Shown here: positions 18,927 to 19,684 of the stretch, piece after piece
How the letters are laid out: each line of letters starts with the position of its first letter
How positions within the stretch are numbered: position 1 is the stretch's first letter
Assembly: GCA_000697335.1 (NCBI GenBank)
Contig: JNEM01006034.1
Location: forward strand, 1-19,684
From: Conidiobolus incongruus B7586
Taxonomy: Eukaryota; Entomophthoromycota; Entomophthoromycetes; Entomophthorales; Conidiobolaceae
DNA length: 19,684 nucleotides
Direction: 5' to 3'
The notes under the pieces: model-generated
The model's input: only the letters and a program-made list of their open reading frames with translations
Database searches by the model: none
Told to the model about the DNA's origin: nothing
Position numbers and translations under genes: made by a program

Positions 18927-18953
<27 letters not shown>
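18926..18953. repeat. (AT)n microsatellite abutting the stop codon
   Basis: A 28-base uninterrupted AT run that starts at the last base of the TAA stop of the Zn2Cys6 gene and must form the first part of its 3' UTR. Confidence 0.95.
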
Positions 18954-19684
18954 TGAAATAAGAACCAAAATAATTTCCTTATTTTGATTAATCAATTAAT
19001 TAATTCAATAAACGAAACGAAACAACTTTTTATATTCCATACAATAATCATTTTTACACTTATTCAAATATTAATGGTGATTACTATTACTAGTAAATCT
19101 TAAATTAGTACAAACACACTTCGGTGTAAATTGAAATATCCAAAATCTCTCCCTCGAAATTATAAGAAAATATTGAAATAAATTAAAATTTCGGCAAAGT
19201 AGTGAGGATTTGAATAATATTGGAACCAATTACCCGTTGGAATGGAATATGTTAATTTTTGATCTTTAATTGATTTATATCTCAAATTAACTAAAATTTA
19301 ATGGCAATTAATTTTATGAAAATAACTAATAAAAAAATAACTAAATACCTATTAATTTTCAACCCAAAAAATTTCAATGCAAATAATTCAAAATAATATT
19401 CATAGAATATTGAACAATACAAAACAAACTCCCAATAGTCAACGTATAGTGAATAATATCGGATAAGTAGTGAAATTCGTGTATTTTAGAATTCAATTGA
19501 ATTCTGTTAAAATAAGATTTTTTTTAAACTTTATTAAATTATTATCGAACAATGTAATGAATAATCATAAATATTAAAATTTAATAATTATAAATCTTGA
19601 AATCTGATTTTTATAAAAAAAAGTTTCTTTTAATTAATTCAATAACTTAAACATTTCATTAAATAAATGTATATATATATATAT
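18954..19684. other. right-end intergenic region
   Basis: About 730 bases with stops in all frames. It holds an 18-base perfect palindrome (AGAATTCAATTGAATTCT, 19488-19505) and ends in an (AT)n run at 19670-19684 that continues past the window. I see no gene or RNA. Confidence 0.55.
19670..19684. repeat. (AT)n tract at the window edge
   Basis: Fifteen alternating bases reaching the last base of the window, so the true length is unknown. Confidence 0.8.

Noticed and set aside
1-19684. tRNA, rRNA, CRISPR array or a defence-like gene cluster
   Set aside because: No tRNA T-loop pattern, no spaced direct repeats and no functionally linked gene set were found; the gene content is ordinary eukaryotic housekeeping.

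Overview
The window is nuclear DNA from a very A+T-rich fungus. Seven protein-coding genes are recognised by recognisable families, and six of them are complete. A Zn2Cys6 transcription factor points to a fungus. A complex I subunit (NDUFS6) argues against Saccharomyces- or Schizosaccharomyces-like yeasts. CTG aligns with conserved leucine (NAA15, KEAALFKQIL, 'gct gct ctg ttt'), so it is not a CTG-Ser yeast, and TAA and TAG both act as stops. Introns are dense and tiny (47-68 nt), with GTAAAT/GTAATT-like donors and TTTTAG-like acceptors. This fits an early-diverging lineage such as Conidiobolus and its relatives, but that placement is a low-confidence inference.

Layout, left to right: DCAF13/Sof1 (minus, 5' part only, runs off the left edge); NDUFS6 (minus, 4 exons); SART1/Snu66 (plus, 10 exons); TAM41 (minus, 9 exons); NAA15 (plus, 9 exons); a MINPP1-type inositol polyphosphate phosphatase (minus, one exon, convergent with NAA15); a roughly 2.2 kb A+T-rich desert; cytidine deaminase (minus, 6 exons); a decayed transcription-factor fragment (plus); an intact intronless Zn2Cys6 regulator (plus) with a short upstream ORF; then a non-coding right end.

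The genes are housekeeping functions with no shared pathway: small-subunit rRNA processing (DCAF13), complex I (NDUFS6), the U4/U6.U5 tri-snRNP (SART1), mitochondrial CDP-diacylglycerol and cardiolipin synthesis (TAM41), co-translational N-terminal acetylation (NAA15), inositol phosphate hydrolysis (MINPP) and pyrimidine salvage (CDA). I see no mobile element, virus-like element, CRISPR array, tRNA or rRNA, and no gene cluster that looks like a new system. The most useful leads are the transcription-factor relic between CDA and the intact regulator, two frame-preserving stop-free introns in SART1, a G+C-enriched patch with hairpins in the desert that may be a non-coding RNA, an HSE variant of the MINPP signature, and the upstream ORF before the regulator. 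Exon boundaries were read by eye from splice signals and family similarity, so each could shift by a few bases.
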